In this document: piece by piece, positions 1-8,220 of the stretch | Layout of the letters: each line of letters begins with the position of its first letter | How positions within the stretch are numbered: the first letter of the stretch is position 1 | From: Rhodobiaceae bacterium | GTDB lineage: Bacteria; Pseudomonadota; Alphaproteobacteria; Rhizobiales; JANQQB01 | Direction of reading: 5' to 3' | NCBI GenBank assembly: GCA_028285165.1 | Contig: JANQQB010000263.1 | Location: forward strand, 1-36,204 | DNA length: 36,204 nucleotides | The notes under the pieces: generated by a model | The model's input: only the letters and a program-made list of their open reading frames with translations | The model's database searches: none | What the model was told of the DNA's origin: nothing | Program-made: the position numbers and the translations under genes

Positions 1-7
1 GTTCATT

Positions 8-43
8 CGGGCCGGCCTTTTCCGTTTGGGTCTGTCCGGCCCG
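8..43 (-). terminator. possible hairpin after the carbonic anhydrase-like gene
   Basis: An 8-bp perfect inverted repeat (positions 8-15 with 36-43, CGGGCCGG/CCGGCCCG) encloses a 20-base loop, just downstream of the minus-strand gene that ends at 64. No U-tract follows on the minus strand and the loop is long. It is a weak candidate for a transcription end. Confidence 0.3.
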
Positions 44-63
44 GCTTCGGCATGCACCGCCGA

Positions 64-600
64 TCAGGGGGCGGTGAACTCCTTGAGTCCGCCGGCATAC
101 CGCTGCCATTTCGCGACATAGTTTGCGGCCGCGCGGCTGAAGCCGGCAGCCGCTTCATCGTCCAGCGTCCGTGCCACCCGGGCCGGTGCGCCGATGATCA
201 GGGAATTGTCGGGAAAACTCTTGCCCTCGGTGACGAGCGCGTTGGCGCCGACCACGCAATTGTTTCCGATCACGGCCCCGTTCAGCACGGTGGCCCCCAT
301 GCCGATCAGAGCATTGTCGCCGACCGTGCAACCATGCAGGATCACGGAATGGCCGATTGTGCAGTCGCTGCCGACGGTCAGCGGAAATCCCGGGTCGGTA
401 TGCATCAGGCACTGATCCTGAACGTTCGAGCGCTCGCCGATCGTGATCCATTCGTTGTCGCCCCGCAGCACGGCCCCCCACCAGACACTGGCGTCGGATT
501 TCAACTGTACGCGGCCGATCAGGACCGCGGTCGGCGCAACCCAATACTGGCCGGCGGCCGGAAGGTCCGGGGTCAGGTCGTCAAGCTGATAAAGCGGCAT
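64..600 (-). CDS. gamma-class carbonic anhydrase family protein (left-handed beta-helix)
   Basis: A 178-residue protein made of hexapeptide repeats that would fold as a trimeric left-handed beta-helix, as in the YrdA/CaiE/gamma-carbonic anhydrase family. Three histidines sit where the family binds its metal: H67 (QCLMHTD), H84 (TIGHSV) and H89 (ILHGC). The RGDNEWI segment near residue 47 is also typical. The likely role is a zinc or iron hydrolyase or a structural homologue; family members often lack measurable carbonic anhydrase activity, so substrate is uncertain. I chose the ATG at 600 because a GAGGAACG ribosome site sits directly before it. The frame runs 20 codons further upstream without such a site. 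It follows a small membrane protein gene on the same strand after a gap of about 70 bases. Confidence 0.9.
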   Translation of the reverse strand: MPLYQLDDLTPDLPAAGQYWVAPTAVLIGRVQLKSDASVWWGAVLRGDNEWITIGERSNVQDQCLMHTDPGFPLTVGSDCTIGHSVILHGCTVGDNALIGMGATVLNGAVIGNNCVVGANALVTEGKSFPDNSLIIGAPARVARTLDDEAAAGFSRAAANYVAKWQRYAGGLKEFTAP

Positions 601-672
601 CGTTCCTCGCAGCGCATCGGAGTTCGCCGGACGATAAGCCGTTGGCGGCGCCTGCCGCAAGCGCCCCGTCCG

Positions 673-999
673 TTACACCAGCGCCGAACCGATGGTCGAG
701 GCGAAATTCACCAGCACGACCCCGCTGCACAGGCTCCACGTCAGGGCAATCACACAGGACGCGACCAGCCAGCCGATCGGGCGATGTTCGATGGTCCGCC
801 CGCGGATCGCATTGCGCATGATGATGAACGGTCCGCCGAACACGCACAGGACCGCGTAGCCGAGCCCTTGCGGAAAAGTCTCCGCCGACAGCGCGAATTG
901 CGGCGGGCGAGACGTAATCATCTGGTGCAGGCTCGCCAGGAACCCTGCCGCGACAAAGCCGGCCGTACAGAGATAAACAATCGTTAATACATTCAGCAT
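673..999 (-). CDS. small conserved-looking membrane protein
   Basis: A 108-residue protein with an N-terminal hydrophobic helix (about residues 3-22), a middle hydrophobic stretch (about 48-60, around FGGPFIIMRNAI) and a C-terminal helix (about 77-100). This gives two or three membrane spans with a short loop between. I recognise the general look of short alphaproteobacterial membrane proteins of unknown function (the FGGPFIIMRN segment recalls a DUF family), but I cannot assign one securely. It reads toward the carbonic anhydrase-like gene and may be co-transcribed with it. No function is inferred. Confidence 0.7.
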   Translation of the reverse strand: MLNVLTIVYLCTAGFVAAGFLASLHQMITSRPPQFALSAETFPQGLGYAVLCVFGGPFIIMRNAIRGRTIEHRPIGWLVASCVIALTWSLCSGVVLVNFASTIGSALV

Positions 1000-1099
1000 A
1001 GGGTTTATCTTGGGTTAATGGATTGGCCCAAATATGGACAACGGGTGTCGTCGCTAACCGGGTGCTGCAATTCGCAGACCATGACGCCGGAGCGATTAG

Positions 1100-2023
1100 G
1101 TGGGCAGACCGGAAAACAGTAACGGCTACACGGAGGTTGACGGTCTTTCGGATCCGGATCTGACAAACTGGTACGATACCGTCTCGCCGGTCACGCCGGG
1201 CGCGGCCGGGGTTTTCCGGACCGTTCCAGACCGCACGTCAGTCCAGGCTTGGGTCCTGGGACTGGCGACGGCCGGCCTGTTTGCGCTTTTTCCGTTCTAT
1301 ACAGCGAAGATTTTTGTGCCCGACTGGGACGACCCGCCGGTCGACCTGCGGGCGCTTTGGCAGGATGCCGAAACCGTATCGGTCGTCGGCCGCACGATGC
1401 GTGTCCCGAAACTGCTGTCCAGAAATGAGACACGCAGTCCGGCCGGCGACAGGATCGTTTTCGGGGTCTCGCTCGCTGAGATCCTGGCGACCCAGGATCC
1501 CGAAACCCGCCCGCGGTTTTCCCGTTCCGTGCTGCGCCAGCACGTCACGCTGACCTTCTTTCGGCCCGACAAGTCGGTCTTCGGACTCGACTCGTTCCTG
1601 CACCTTTACGGACAATACCTTGAGGAGGAGAAATCGGTCGGCGTCAGCGGCCTGACCAATCAACACTTCGATCGTGTCGGTCCGTTTGACAACGAAAGCC
1701 TGTACTACCAGACGGCTGCGAGCACCTCGCCCTATTTTGTGCGATGCTTTGAAGGCGACATGGCGGGACGGTTGCGCACCTGCTTTCGAAATCTGAAGAT
1801 TTCCGACGGTCTGGCGCTCCGCTACTCGTTCGACAGGGCGCTGCTCCGGTCGTGGGAGGGCCTGGAAACCGCCATTGTTTCCCTGGCGGACCGGATGAGC
1901 AAACCGAAGGACGGCTCCGCGCTCGCCACGCGCACGACGCCGTCCTGCGAAGCTGAAGACAATATAGACTGTCTGTTACCGCCGCCGCCGACCTTGCACG
2001 CCGGCTTGCCGCCCCGCCCGTGA
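1100..2023 (+). CDS. hypothetical membrane-anchored protein
   Basis: A 307-residue protein with a GTG start at 1100 and only a weak ribosome site. After an N-terminal hydrophilic stretch of about 50 residues there is one clear membrane helix (about residues 51-72, WVLGLATAGLFALFPFYTA). About 200 residues of mixed soluble sequence and a proline-rich tail (LLPPPPTLHAGLPPRP) follow. The middle has several Tyr/Phe-rich segments but no motif I recognise. The topology suggests a single-pass protein with most of its mass on one side of the inner membrane. It has no same-strand neighbour. I do not recognise a family. Confidence 0.65.
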   Translation: MGRPENSNGYTEVDGLSDPDLTNWYDTVSPVTPGAAGVFRTVPDRTSVQAWVLGLATAGLFALFPFYTAKIFVPDWDDPPVDLRALWQDAETVSVVGRTMRVPKLLSRNETRSPAGDRIVFGVSLAEILATQDPETRPRFSRSVLRQHVTLTFFRPDKSVFGLDSFLHLYGQYLEEEKSVGVSGLTNQHFDRVGPFDNESLYYQTAASTSPYFVRCFEGDMAGRLRTCFRNLKISDGLALRYSFDRALLRSWEGLETAIVSLADRMSKPKDGSALATRTTPSCEAEDNIDCLLPPPPTLHAGLPPRP

Positions 2024-2067
2024 CGCGCCAGAACCGTCCGGGTTACAATGGCAAGGCGCCCCGCGGA

Positions 2068-2280
2068 TCAGGGCTCGAGGTCGATCTCCAGGATCGCCAT
2101 CTGGAAGTTCCACGACAATTCGCCGTCCTCGTCGTCGCGGTAGATCACGCCGATGAATTCGTCGGCAATGTAGACTTCGGCGGAATCGTCTTTCCGCGGC
2201 CGGCCGCGAACCTCCAGGTTGGTCCGCTTGAACACCTTGCTGAGATAGACCTCCAGTTTTTTTAGTTCTTCTTTGTTCAT
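2068..2280 (-). CDS. DUF3126-type small protein
   Basis: A 70-residue acidic/basic protein starting MNKEELKKLEVYLSKVF. It contains the RGRPRKDDSAEVYIADEFIGVIYRDDEDGE core that I associate with the alphaproteobacterial DUF3126 family. The family is short, cytosolic and of unknown function. I chose the ATG at 2280 because the protein family starts with this MNKEEL-like segment; the frame is open 59 codons further upstream into the cysE coding region. It lies downstream of cysE on the same strand, behind a likely terminator, so it may have its own promoter or be read through. Confidence 0.88.
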   Translation of the reverse strand: MNKEELKKLEVYLSKVFKRTNLEVRGRPRKDDSAEVYIADEFIGVIYRDDEDGELSWNFQMAILEIDLEP

Positions 2281-2317
2281 GGGGGCCCCGCTGGTTTGTG
2301 TGCAATGGTGAACGCAA

Positions 2318-2344
2318 CTCCCGCACCGGTGGCCGATGCGGGAG
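2318..2344 (-). terminator. hairpin between cysE and the DUF3126-type gene
   Basis: An 8-bp perfect inverted repeat (CTCCCGCA at 2318-2325 with TGCGGGAG at 2337-2344) with an 11-base loop, 25 bases after the cysE stop on the minus strand. It lacks a clear U-tract. It could attenuate transcription into the downstream small gene. Confidence 0.45.
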
Positions 2345-2368
2345 GGTAGAGCGGCCTTACCGCACTTT

Positions 2369-3220
2369 TCAGGAGCCGTCGACTGCCTGTTCTTCGAAAT
2401 CCGCCAGGATCTGATCCATGCGGCGCGACGGTTCGGCGCATCCGGCCTTGCCAACAACCTTCGCAGGAACCCCGGCGACTGTCGTATTGGGTGGAACCGG
2501 CTTCAGGACGACCGAGCCCGCCGCTACACGCGAACAGGAGCCGACGTCGATATTGCCGAGGATCTTGGCGCCGGCACCGATCAGCACGCCGCAATGGATT
2601 TTCGGGTGCCGGTCACCGGATTCCTTACCCGTACCGCCGAGCGTGACGTTTTGCAGGATCGATACGTCGTCGCCGATTTCGGCGGTCGCGCCGACAACGA
2701 TGCCGGTGCCGTGGTCAAAGAACAGACCCTTGCCGAGCGGCACCTGCGGGTGGATATCGACCTGGAAGACCTCCGAGACCCGGCTTTGCAGATAAAGCGC
2801 GAAATCGCGTCGACCGCTTTTCCACAGCCAGTGCATCAGGCGCTGCGCCTGGATGGCGTGGAACCCCTTGAAGAACAGGAAGGGTTCGATCATGCGTTCG
2901 CAGACCGGATCGCGATCGAGCACGGCAACGATATCGACGCGCAAGGTTTCCGAAAGGTCCGGATTTTCCCGAAGGAATTCCGCGAACGCGTCGCGGATCA
3001 TGTCCGACCGCACCGCGGCATGGTCCAGGCGGTCGGCAATGCGATGAAACAGCCCGTCCTCGAATCGCGCATGAGCGAGGATGGAGGGTCCGATAAGACC
3101 GGCAAGCGCCGGATCGCGGCTCAGCACCTCTTCCGCTTCGCGGCGAACCTGGTCCCAGACGGGATCATGGCGTTGCACGGAGGGCTGCGCCGAGGCGCTT
3201 TGGGGGTTTCCTGTCGTCAC
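2369..3220 (-). CDS. cysE: serine O-acetyltransferase
   Basis: Serine acetyltransferase, which makes O-acetylserine from serine and acetyl-CoA as the first step of cysteine synthesis in the cytosol. The 283-residue protein has the helical N-terminal SATase domain (about residues 20-130) and a left-handed beta-helix catalytic domain. The latter includes the segment HPQVPLGKGLFFDHGTGIVVG with the catalytic His region, and NVTLGGTGKESGDRHPKI. The C-terminal tail is extended (ADFEEQAVDGS), unlike the short Ile-ending tail of E. coli CysE that is used for cysteine synthase binding. I prefer the GTG at 3220 because GGGAGAA (3232-3226) lies five bases before it. The frame runs up to an ATG at 3307 without a ribosome site. 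Confidence 0.93.
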   Translation of the reverse strand: MTTGNPQSASAQPSVQRHDPVWDQVRREAEEVLSRDPALAGLIGPSILAHARFEDGLFHRIADRLDHAAVRSDMIRDAFAEFLRENPDLSETLRVDIVAVLDRDPVCERMIEPFLFFKGFHAIQAQRLMHWLWKSGRRDFALYLQSRVSEVFQVDIHPQVPLGKGLFFDHGTGIVVGATAEIGDDVSILQNVTLGGTGKESGDRHPKIHCGVLIGAGAKILGNIDVGSCSRVAAGSVVLKPVPPNTTVAGVPAKVVGKAGCAEPSRRMDQILADFEEQAVDGS

Positions 3221-3225
3221 ATCCG

Positions 3226-3232
3226 TTCTCCC
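3226..3232 (-). promoter_or_regulatory. Shine-Dalgarno that sets the cysE GTG start
   Basis: GGGAGAA read on the minus strand, five bases upstream of the GTG at 3220. It supports the shorter cysE start over the upstream ATG at 3307. Confidence 0.6.
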
Positions 3233-3523
3233 GGTTCGTGAGACATCGTCGGCATACGGTCGGCCTTCATAGCACAGGCGCTGCCCGCGCGGGAACCGCA
3301 CGCACATTTACCGTTACGTAGGCGATAAACATGGCTTCGCCATGGTGTAAAAACCCCTACCCCTGCCGCGAGCGTGTCAGGATACCGGCGCGAAGGACCG
3401 CAACCCGGGCGGGTGATATGCCAGCAGGATCGCCCGGAAACATCGTTGACTCAATGTGTTAGCAGGGTGAAGCCCAACCTTTGAAAGGGCGCCTATGCCC
3501 TTGATCGGACTCCCGAAAAGGTC
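3233..3523. other. intergenic region between cysE and the hydrolase pair
   Basis: About 290 bases without a convincing gene. It must carry the cysE promoter. Near its right end is an imperfectly terminator-like hairpin, AAGGGC (3485-3490)/GCCCTT (3497-3502) with a six-base loop, plus the adjoining palindrome CCTTTGAAAGG. These could end the minus-strand hydrolase operon. I see no RNA gene or repeat. Confidence 0.4.
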
Positions 3524-4396
3524 TCAGCCGAGCGTGAGCACGAAGCGTTCCACGACATCGGAAAAGACGTCGTTGCTGTCACCGGCCACCATGTGCCCGG
3601 CATCGGTCACATCGACATATTCGGCATGTGGCACATGCTGCAGAAACCGCTCGGCTGCCGCTTTGGTGATCAGCTCCGACCGGGCACCCCGCACCAGGAG
3701 GACCGGACAGGTCAGCGTTTTGAGCGCGGCCGGAATATCATGGGCAAACCGGTCGCGGTCCGAATTGATGGAACGCGGGCCCGATAGGAAACGCGGGTCC
3801 CAATGCCAGCGATAGCGGCCGTCCGCATCGAGCCGCAGATTCTTGCGCAACCCGTCCAGCGATTTCGGCTTTGGCCGGTGCGGCATATAGGCCGCGATCG
3901 CCTCGGCCGCCTCCTCCAGGGTTCCGAAACCTTCCTCGATCCGGGCGCCCATGAAGCCCTGGATCTTTTCCACGCCGGACGGCTCCATCCAGGGAACGAC
4001 ATCAACGAGCACGAGGGCCTGGAGCGTGCCCGGCCGGGTCACCTCGCACAGCAGCGAGGCAAGGCCGCCGAGCGAGGCGCCGACGGCGATCGTGCCGTGG
4101 CCGGTCTCCTGTCGGATGGCGGCGGCCAGCGCCGACACGTCCGCGGCATAATCTGAAAAGGAATAGGCGCCATTTTCCGGCCAGTCGCTTTCGCCGTGGC
4201 CACGCTGGTCGATCGCAATCGCCCGATAGCCGGCCGCGCCGAGCCGCGCGGCGGATGATTGCCAGGAATGCCGCGTCTGTCCGCCGCCATGCAGGAACAG
4301 GCAGACCGGCGATCCGTCGCCGAAAACATCGGCAACCAGTCGATCGCCACCGGCCCCGGTAAAGACGGCCCGCTGCCGATCTGCCGCGCCCCTCAT
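3524..4396 (-). CDS. alpha/beta hydrolase
   Basis: A 290-residue cytosolic alpha/beta-hydrolase fold protein. Visible landmarks are the oxyanion segment LFLHGGGQ (34-40), DQRGHGESD (63-71) and the nucleophile elbow GASLGG with Ser108. The acid position is in RGARSELI, and the catalytic His is H268 in AGHMVAGD. In many relatives the acid after RG..S is Asp; here it is Glu241. The substrate is unknown; the family covers esterases, lactonases and epoxide or C-C hydrolases. Its start overlaps the stop of the preceding hydrolase gene by four bases (ATGA), so the two are translationally coupled. It may be the final gene of a two-gene operon. Confidence 0.88.
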   Translation of the reverse strand: MRGAADRQRAVFTGAGGDRLVADVFGDGSPVCLFLHGGGQTRHSWQSSAARLGAAGYRAIAIDQRGHGESDWPENGAYSFSDYAADVSALAAAIRQETGHGTIAVGASLGGLASLLCEVTRPGTLQALVLVDVVPWMEPSGVEKIQGFMGARIEEGFGTLEEAAEAIAAYMPHRPKPKSLDGLRKNLRLDADGRYRWHWDPRFLSGPRSINSDRDRFAHDIPAALKTLTCPVLLVRGARSELITKAAAERFLQHVPHAEYVDVTDAGHMVAGDSNDVFSDVVERFVLTLG

Positions 4397-5145
4397 GGCC
4401 GCCGCTCCAGGAAATCGAGGACGCCGGCCTTGTAGGCCTTGTCGCCGACCGCCACCATGTGATCCCGACCGGGGATGTCGAGTGCGCTGCCGTTGGGCAG
4501 GAGTGCGGCAAGCCCCGCGGCCGATCCCGCGATCTCGTCCCGTGTGCCGACTGCGACAAGGGCCGGCCTGTCGATGCGGGCGACGTCATCGGCCGAGATC
4601 GTCTGACGCGAGGCCCGCATGCAGGTCGCGAGCGCTTTCAGATCGCTCTTCGTATTTTCCGCAAACTGCCGGAACGCCCGACCGACCGGATGGGTGACCG
4701 ATTCCAGCGACGGGGCTTCGAGCGCCAGAGCGATCGGTTCCGGTGCTCCGACCCCTTCGACCATGCCCATGCCAAGCCCGCCGAACACGACCGAACGCAC
4801 CTTGTCCGGCGCCTGAAGGCACAGAAACGCCGAAATCCGCGCGCCCATCGAATAGCCCATCACATCGGCGCGCGGAATCTCGAGATGATCCAGCAACCGT
4901 GCGGCATCGCCGGCCATCAGCGGCGCGGGATAGAGCGCGGTGTCGTAGAGTTTCTCGCTTTCACCATGGCCGCGATTGTCGATCGCGATCACCCGTCGCC
5001 CGGCTTCCGTCAACGTGCGGAACCAACTCGGATAGACCCAGTTCATATGGCTTGAGGAGGCGAAGCCGTGAATCAGCAGGATCGGCTCCCCCTGCCCCTC
5101 GTCCCGGTATGCAAGCGTGATGCCGTCGGAAAGGAAGGTTTTCAT
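4393..5145 (-). CDS. alpha/beta hydrolase
   Basis: A 250-residue alpha/beta-hydrolase, only distantly similar to its neighbour. It shows LLIHGFASS (23-31), DNRGHGES (56-63), the nucleophile elbow GYSMGA with Ser99, the acid in VGTRDEIAG and the catalytic His in GRDHMVAVGD. It is likely an esterase-like cytosolic enzyme of unknown substrate. It is first of a two-gene minus-strand operon whose second gene starts inside its stop codon. The 240-base gap to the divergent zinc-finger gene should hold its promoter. Confidence 0.88.
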   Translation of the reverse strand: MKTFLSDGITLAYRDEGQGEPILLIHGFASSSHMNWVYPSWFRTLTEAGRRVIAIDNRGHGESEKLYDTALYPAPLMAGDAARLLDHLEIPRADVMGYSMGARISAFLCLQAPDKVRSVVFGGLGMGMVEGVGAPEPIALALEAPSLESVTHPVGRAFRQFAENTKSDLKALATCMRASRQTISADDVARIDRPALVAVGTRDEIAGSAAGLAALLPNGSALDIPGRDHMVAVGDKAYKAGVLDFLERRP

Positions 5146-5387
5146 ATGACGTTTACGTAAAGGTGAAGGATGGAAATTCCATATTCACTGCCCGGAGGCC
5201 GCAGGTCAATGGGCGATTCGAAAATCGGCCGGCATCCTGCCCCCTGGTACCGCAGCGACGGTGCGGCCAGGCCCACCTTCTGCGCACGCCAACGGCGCGT
5301 GGTTTGCGAACCGCCCGGCCTTCGGCTAAGGGTAGCCCATTGCATCGATGCGCCCCGCTTTCGATAAGACACCCAAGGACAGTCGTC

Positions 5388-5633
5388 ATGGCCGACGCCA
5401 GCATTCCGCACTTCCACAACGATTCCGGTTCGGCAAAAATCGAAATCGGTACCCGGAAATTCATGTGCATCGGCGCGACGCCACCTTTCGATCATCCACA
5501 TGTGTTTCTCGACATGGGCAAGGACAGTGAAATCGTGTGTCCGTATTGTTCGACGCTGTATGTCTACAATCCGGAACTCTCGAGCGACGAGGCGCGCCCT
5601 GAAACCTGCGTCTGGAAACCGAAAGCGGCCTGA
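5388..5633 (+). CDS. CHCC zinc-finger protein (NDUFS6-like)
   Basis: An 81-residue protein with the ligand pattern C27-x8-H36(-x-H38)-x12-C51-x2-C54 (FMCIG, FDHPHVF, CPYCSTLY). This matches the zf-CHCC family shared with the mitochondrial complex I accessory subunit NDUFS6. Bacterial members are short zinc proteins of poorly known function. I chose the ATG at 5388 because AAGGA lies before it and the motif fills the rest of the protein; the frame stays open for 75 more codons upstream with no family-like sequence. The FAD monooxygenase gene starts 28 bases downstream, so the two are probably one transcript. Confidence 0.9.
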   Translation: MADASIPHFHNDSGSAKIEIGTRKFMCIGATPPFDHPHVFLDMGKDSEIVCPYCSTLYVYNPELSSDEARPETCVWKPKAA

Positions 5634-5661
5634 CCACGCGCCGCTCTGAAGAAGAGACGGT

Positions 5662-6834
5662 ATGGATCCGGTCCTGATCGTCGGCGGCGGCATAGCCGGC
5701 CTGACGACCGCCTTGGCTCTCGCCGATACGGGACGGGCGTCCATCGTTCTGGAACGCGCGGCGGTGTTTTCCGAAGTCGGCGCCGGACTGCAGATCTCCC
5801 CGAACGCCGCTTCTGTGCTCGACCGATTGGGCCTGACGGATGCGCTTGATCGGGTTGCTGTCGTCCCTGAACACATCGTCATGCGGACCGCCACGACGGG
5901 CACGAAGCTGGCCACTTTGCCGATCGGCCGCTTCTGCCGATCCCGGTTCTCCCGTCCCTACCGGGTCGTTCATCGCGCCGACCTGCTCCAGGTCCTGGTC
6001 GACGCGGCCGCCGGATCCCCGCTGATTTCGCTCGTCGTCTCGACCGATGTCACCGATGTTCAGTTCGGGCCGGCGGGCGTCAAGGTCGGGGCCGCGGACG
6101 GACGCCGTTTTCAGGGCGGCCTTCTGATCGGCGCGGACGGCGTCTGGTCCACGATCCGGACTGAAACGCTCGGATTGCCTGCGGCCGTGCCGACCGGGCG
6201 CACCGCCTGGAGAGCGACGGTCGAGACCGCCGCGCTGCCCGACGCGGACTGGGCGTCGATCGGTCTGTGGATGGGACCGAAGGCGCATCTCGTGCATTAC
6301 CCGCTGCGCGACCGGGCCCTGGTCAATCTGGTGGCCGTCTTGTCCGAGCCGATGGCGGAAAAAAGCTGGGACGCGGCTGCGGACCGCGTTGCGCTTGATG
6401 CGGTGTTCGGCGAATGGGCCGATCCTGCGCGAGCTGCCATCGCAACGGTGCGATCGTGGAGGCGCTGGCCGCTCTACAGCAGCCGGCCCGACCGCTACCC
6501 GGCCGACCGGCCGGTCGTGCTGGTCGGAGATGCCTGGCACGCGACGTTGCCTTTCATGGCGCAAGGCGCTGCGATGGCAATCGAGGACGCCGCCGTTCTG
6601 GCTGCCTGTCTGGCCAAAGCCGGAAATCCCGTATCCGCCGCAGAATCCTTCCAGAAGCTCCGTGCGAAACGCACCCGCTCGCTGGTTGATCTTGCCGCCC
6701 GCAACGGTCGTATCTATCACATGTCCGGCGCGGCGGCGTTTGCGCGCAACATGACCCTGTCGGCCCTGCCTGCCGGCCGCCTGCTTTCCGGTCTTTCCTG
6801 GATATACGGGTGGAAACCCCCGCCCCTGTCTTGA
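5662..6834 (+). CDS. FAD-dependent monooxygenase (salicylate hydroxylase-like)
   Basis: A 390-residue class A flavoprotein monooxygenase. The FAD/NAD-binding motif GGGIAGLTTALAL is at residues 8-20. The DG motif GADGVWSTIR is near 160, and the second FAD motif GDAWHATLPFMAQGAAMAIEDA is near 290. The family includes salicylate 1-hydroxylase and 3-hydroxybenzoate 6-hydroxylase, which use NAD(P)H and O2 to hydroxylate aromatic rings. The substrate here cannot be told from sequence. It starts 28 bases after the CHCC zinc-finger gene and has a GAGA ribosome site. The molybdopterin-binding gene follows after 47 bases on the same strand. Confidence 0.9.
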   Translation: MDPVLIVGGGIAGLTTALALADTGRASIVLERAAVFSEVGAGLQISPNAASVLDRLGLTDALDRVAVVPEHIVMRTATTGTKLATLPIGRFCRSRFSRPYRVVHRADLLQVLVDAAAGSPLISLVVSTDVTDVQFGPAGVKVGAADGRRFQGGLLIGADGVWSTIRTETLGLPAAVPTGRTAWRATVETAALPDADWASIGLWMGPKAHLVHYPLRDRALVNLVAVLSEPMAEKSWDAAADRVALDAVFGEWADPARAAIATVRSWRRWPLYSSRPDRYPADRPVVLVGDAWHATLPFMAQGAAMAIEDAAVLAACLAKAGNPVSAAESFQKLRAKRTRSLVDLAARNGRIYHMSGAAAFARNMTLSALPAGRLLSGLSWIYGWKPPPLS

Positions 6835-6881
6835 GATCGCCGGCAAGCTGCGCTACCTCGCGACAACCTCAGGATTATCCC

Positions 6882-7661
6882 ATGTCTTCGCCCCCGAATA
6901 CATCCGAAACAAACCCGACCGTGTCGCCCGACGAGGTGATCACGGCCGGGCTCATCATCATCGGCGACGAAATCCTGTCCGGCCGCACGAAAGACCGCAA
7001 CATCGGCTACATCGCCGAATACCTGACGGCGATCGGCATCGACCTTACCGAGGTGCGCATCGTGCCGGATGTCGAGACCCGCATTGTCGAGGCGATCAAC
7101 GCGCTGCGCCACGCCTACACCTATGTCTTCACGACCGGCGGCATCGGCCCGACCCATGACGACATCACCGCGGATTCCGTCGCCAAGGCCTTCGGCGTCG
7201 GCATCGACCACCATCCCGAAGCGGTCGCGATCCTGAAGCAGCGCTACACCGACGATCAGCTCAACGCGGCGCGGCTGCGCATGGCGCGGATTCCGGACGG
7301 CGGGCATCTGGTGCACAATCCGGTTTCCGGCGCGCCGGGTTTTTGCATCGGCAATGTCTATGTCATGGCCGGCATTCCCTCCATCATGCAGGGCATGCTG
7401 GACGGTATTGCTCCGATGCTGAAGACCGGCCGGAAAATGCTGTCTGAAACCGTCGAAGCGCGGATTCCCGAAAGCCTGCTCGCGGAAGGGCTCGGCAAGA
7501 TCGAAGCCGCCCGTGACGGCGTCATGATCGGGTCCTATCCCTTCATGGATGCCGACGGATACGGCACGCGCCTGATCGTGCGCAGTCGCGACGGCGCAGC
7601 GGCAGCGGCCGCTGCCGAAGAAGTCCGTCAGCTCGCCGCCAGCCTCAAGCCGGATATGTAG
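6882..7661 (+). CDS. CinA/MoaB-type molybdopterin-binding protein
   Basis: A 259-residue protein with a molybdopterin-binding (MoCF-type) fold over about residues 20-190. The segments [43 protein letters not shown] and NPVSGAPGF are typical of the CinA N-terminal domain. The C-terminal nicotinamide-nucleotide deamidase domain of full CinA is absent, so this is the short type often annotated competence/damage-inducible protein A. Its biochemical role is unclear; pyrophosphatase activity on nucleotides is one possibility known from relatives. I chose the ATG at 6882, preceded by AGGA, rather than the upstream ATG at 6810, which lies inside the monooxygenase gene. Confidence 0.88.
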   Translation: MSSPPNTSETNPTVSPDEVITAGLIIIGDEILSGRTKDRNIGYIAEYLTAIGIDLTEVRIVPDVETRIVEAINALRHAYTYVFTTGGIGPTHDDITADSVAKAFGVGIDHHPEAVAILKQRYTDDQLNAARLRMARIPDGGHLVHNPVSGAPGFCIGNVYVMAGIPSIMQGMLDGIAPMLKTGRKMLSETVEARIPESLLAEGLGKIEAARDGVMIGSYPFMDADGYGTRLIVRSRDGAAAAAAAEEVRQLAASLKPDM

Positions 7662-7707
7662 AGCCGGCCCGATCTGCCCCAATCTCCGCGATGACAAAGA
7701 GACTCCG

Positions 7708-8220
7708 ATGACCCCGACCGCCAGCCCGCAGAAAGCCTTCCCCGTTTCCTGGGATCAGTTTCACCGCGATGCAAGGGCACTCGCCTGGCGTCTGTCCGGC
7801 CAAGGCCAATGGCAGGCGATCGTCTGCATCACCCGCGGCGGCCTGGTGCCGGCGGCAATCGTGTCGCGCGAACTCGACATCCGGCTGATCGAAACCGTCT
7901 GCGTCGCCTCCTATCACGATTACCGCGACCAGGGCGACCTGAAGGTCCTGAAGCCGGTCGATCACAAACTGATCGACCTGGCCGGCGGTGACGGCGCCGG
8001 AATTCTGATCATCGACGATCTCGTGGACACCGGGTCGACCGCCCGGGTCGTGCGCGACATGCTGCCGAAGGCGCATTTTGCGACGGTCTATGCCAAGCCG
8101 AAGGGCCGGCCCCTCGTCGATACGTTCATCACCGAAGTGTCCCAGGACACCTGGATTTACTTTCCCTGGGATATGGGCCTGTCCTTCCAACCGCCGATCG
8201 CACAGGAACCGGCGGGTTAA
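7708..8220 (+). CDS. gpt: xanthine phosphoribosyltransferase
   Basis: A 170-residue purine salvage enzyme that makes XMP (and GMP) from xanthine or guanine and PRPP. The PRPP-binding loop reads [17 protein letters not shown] near residues 92-108. The N-terminal [19 protein letters not shown] and the C-terminal [10 protein letters not shown] are as in E. coli Gpt. Its length equals the family norm. It follows the molybdopterin-binding gene after 46 bases. It ends convergently with gph, with a four-base overlap of the two coding ends. Confidence 0.93.
   Translation: MTPTASPQKAFPVSWDQFHRDARALAWRLSGQGQWQAIVCITRGGLVPAAIVSRELDIRLIETVCVASYHDYRDQGDLKVLKPVDHKLIDLAGGDGAGILIIDDLVDTGSTARVVRDMLPKAHFATVYAKPKGRPLVDTFITEVSQDTWIYFPWDMGLSFQPPIAQEPAG

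Noticed and set aside
5461-6846. A 461-residue minus-strand open frame
   Set aside because: It is antisense to the FAD monooxygenase with intact FAD motifs; long shadow frames are expected at this GC content.
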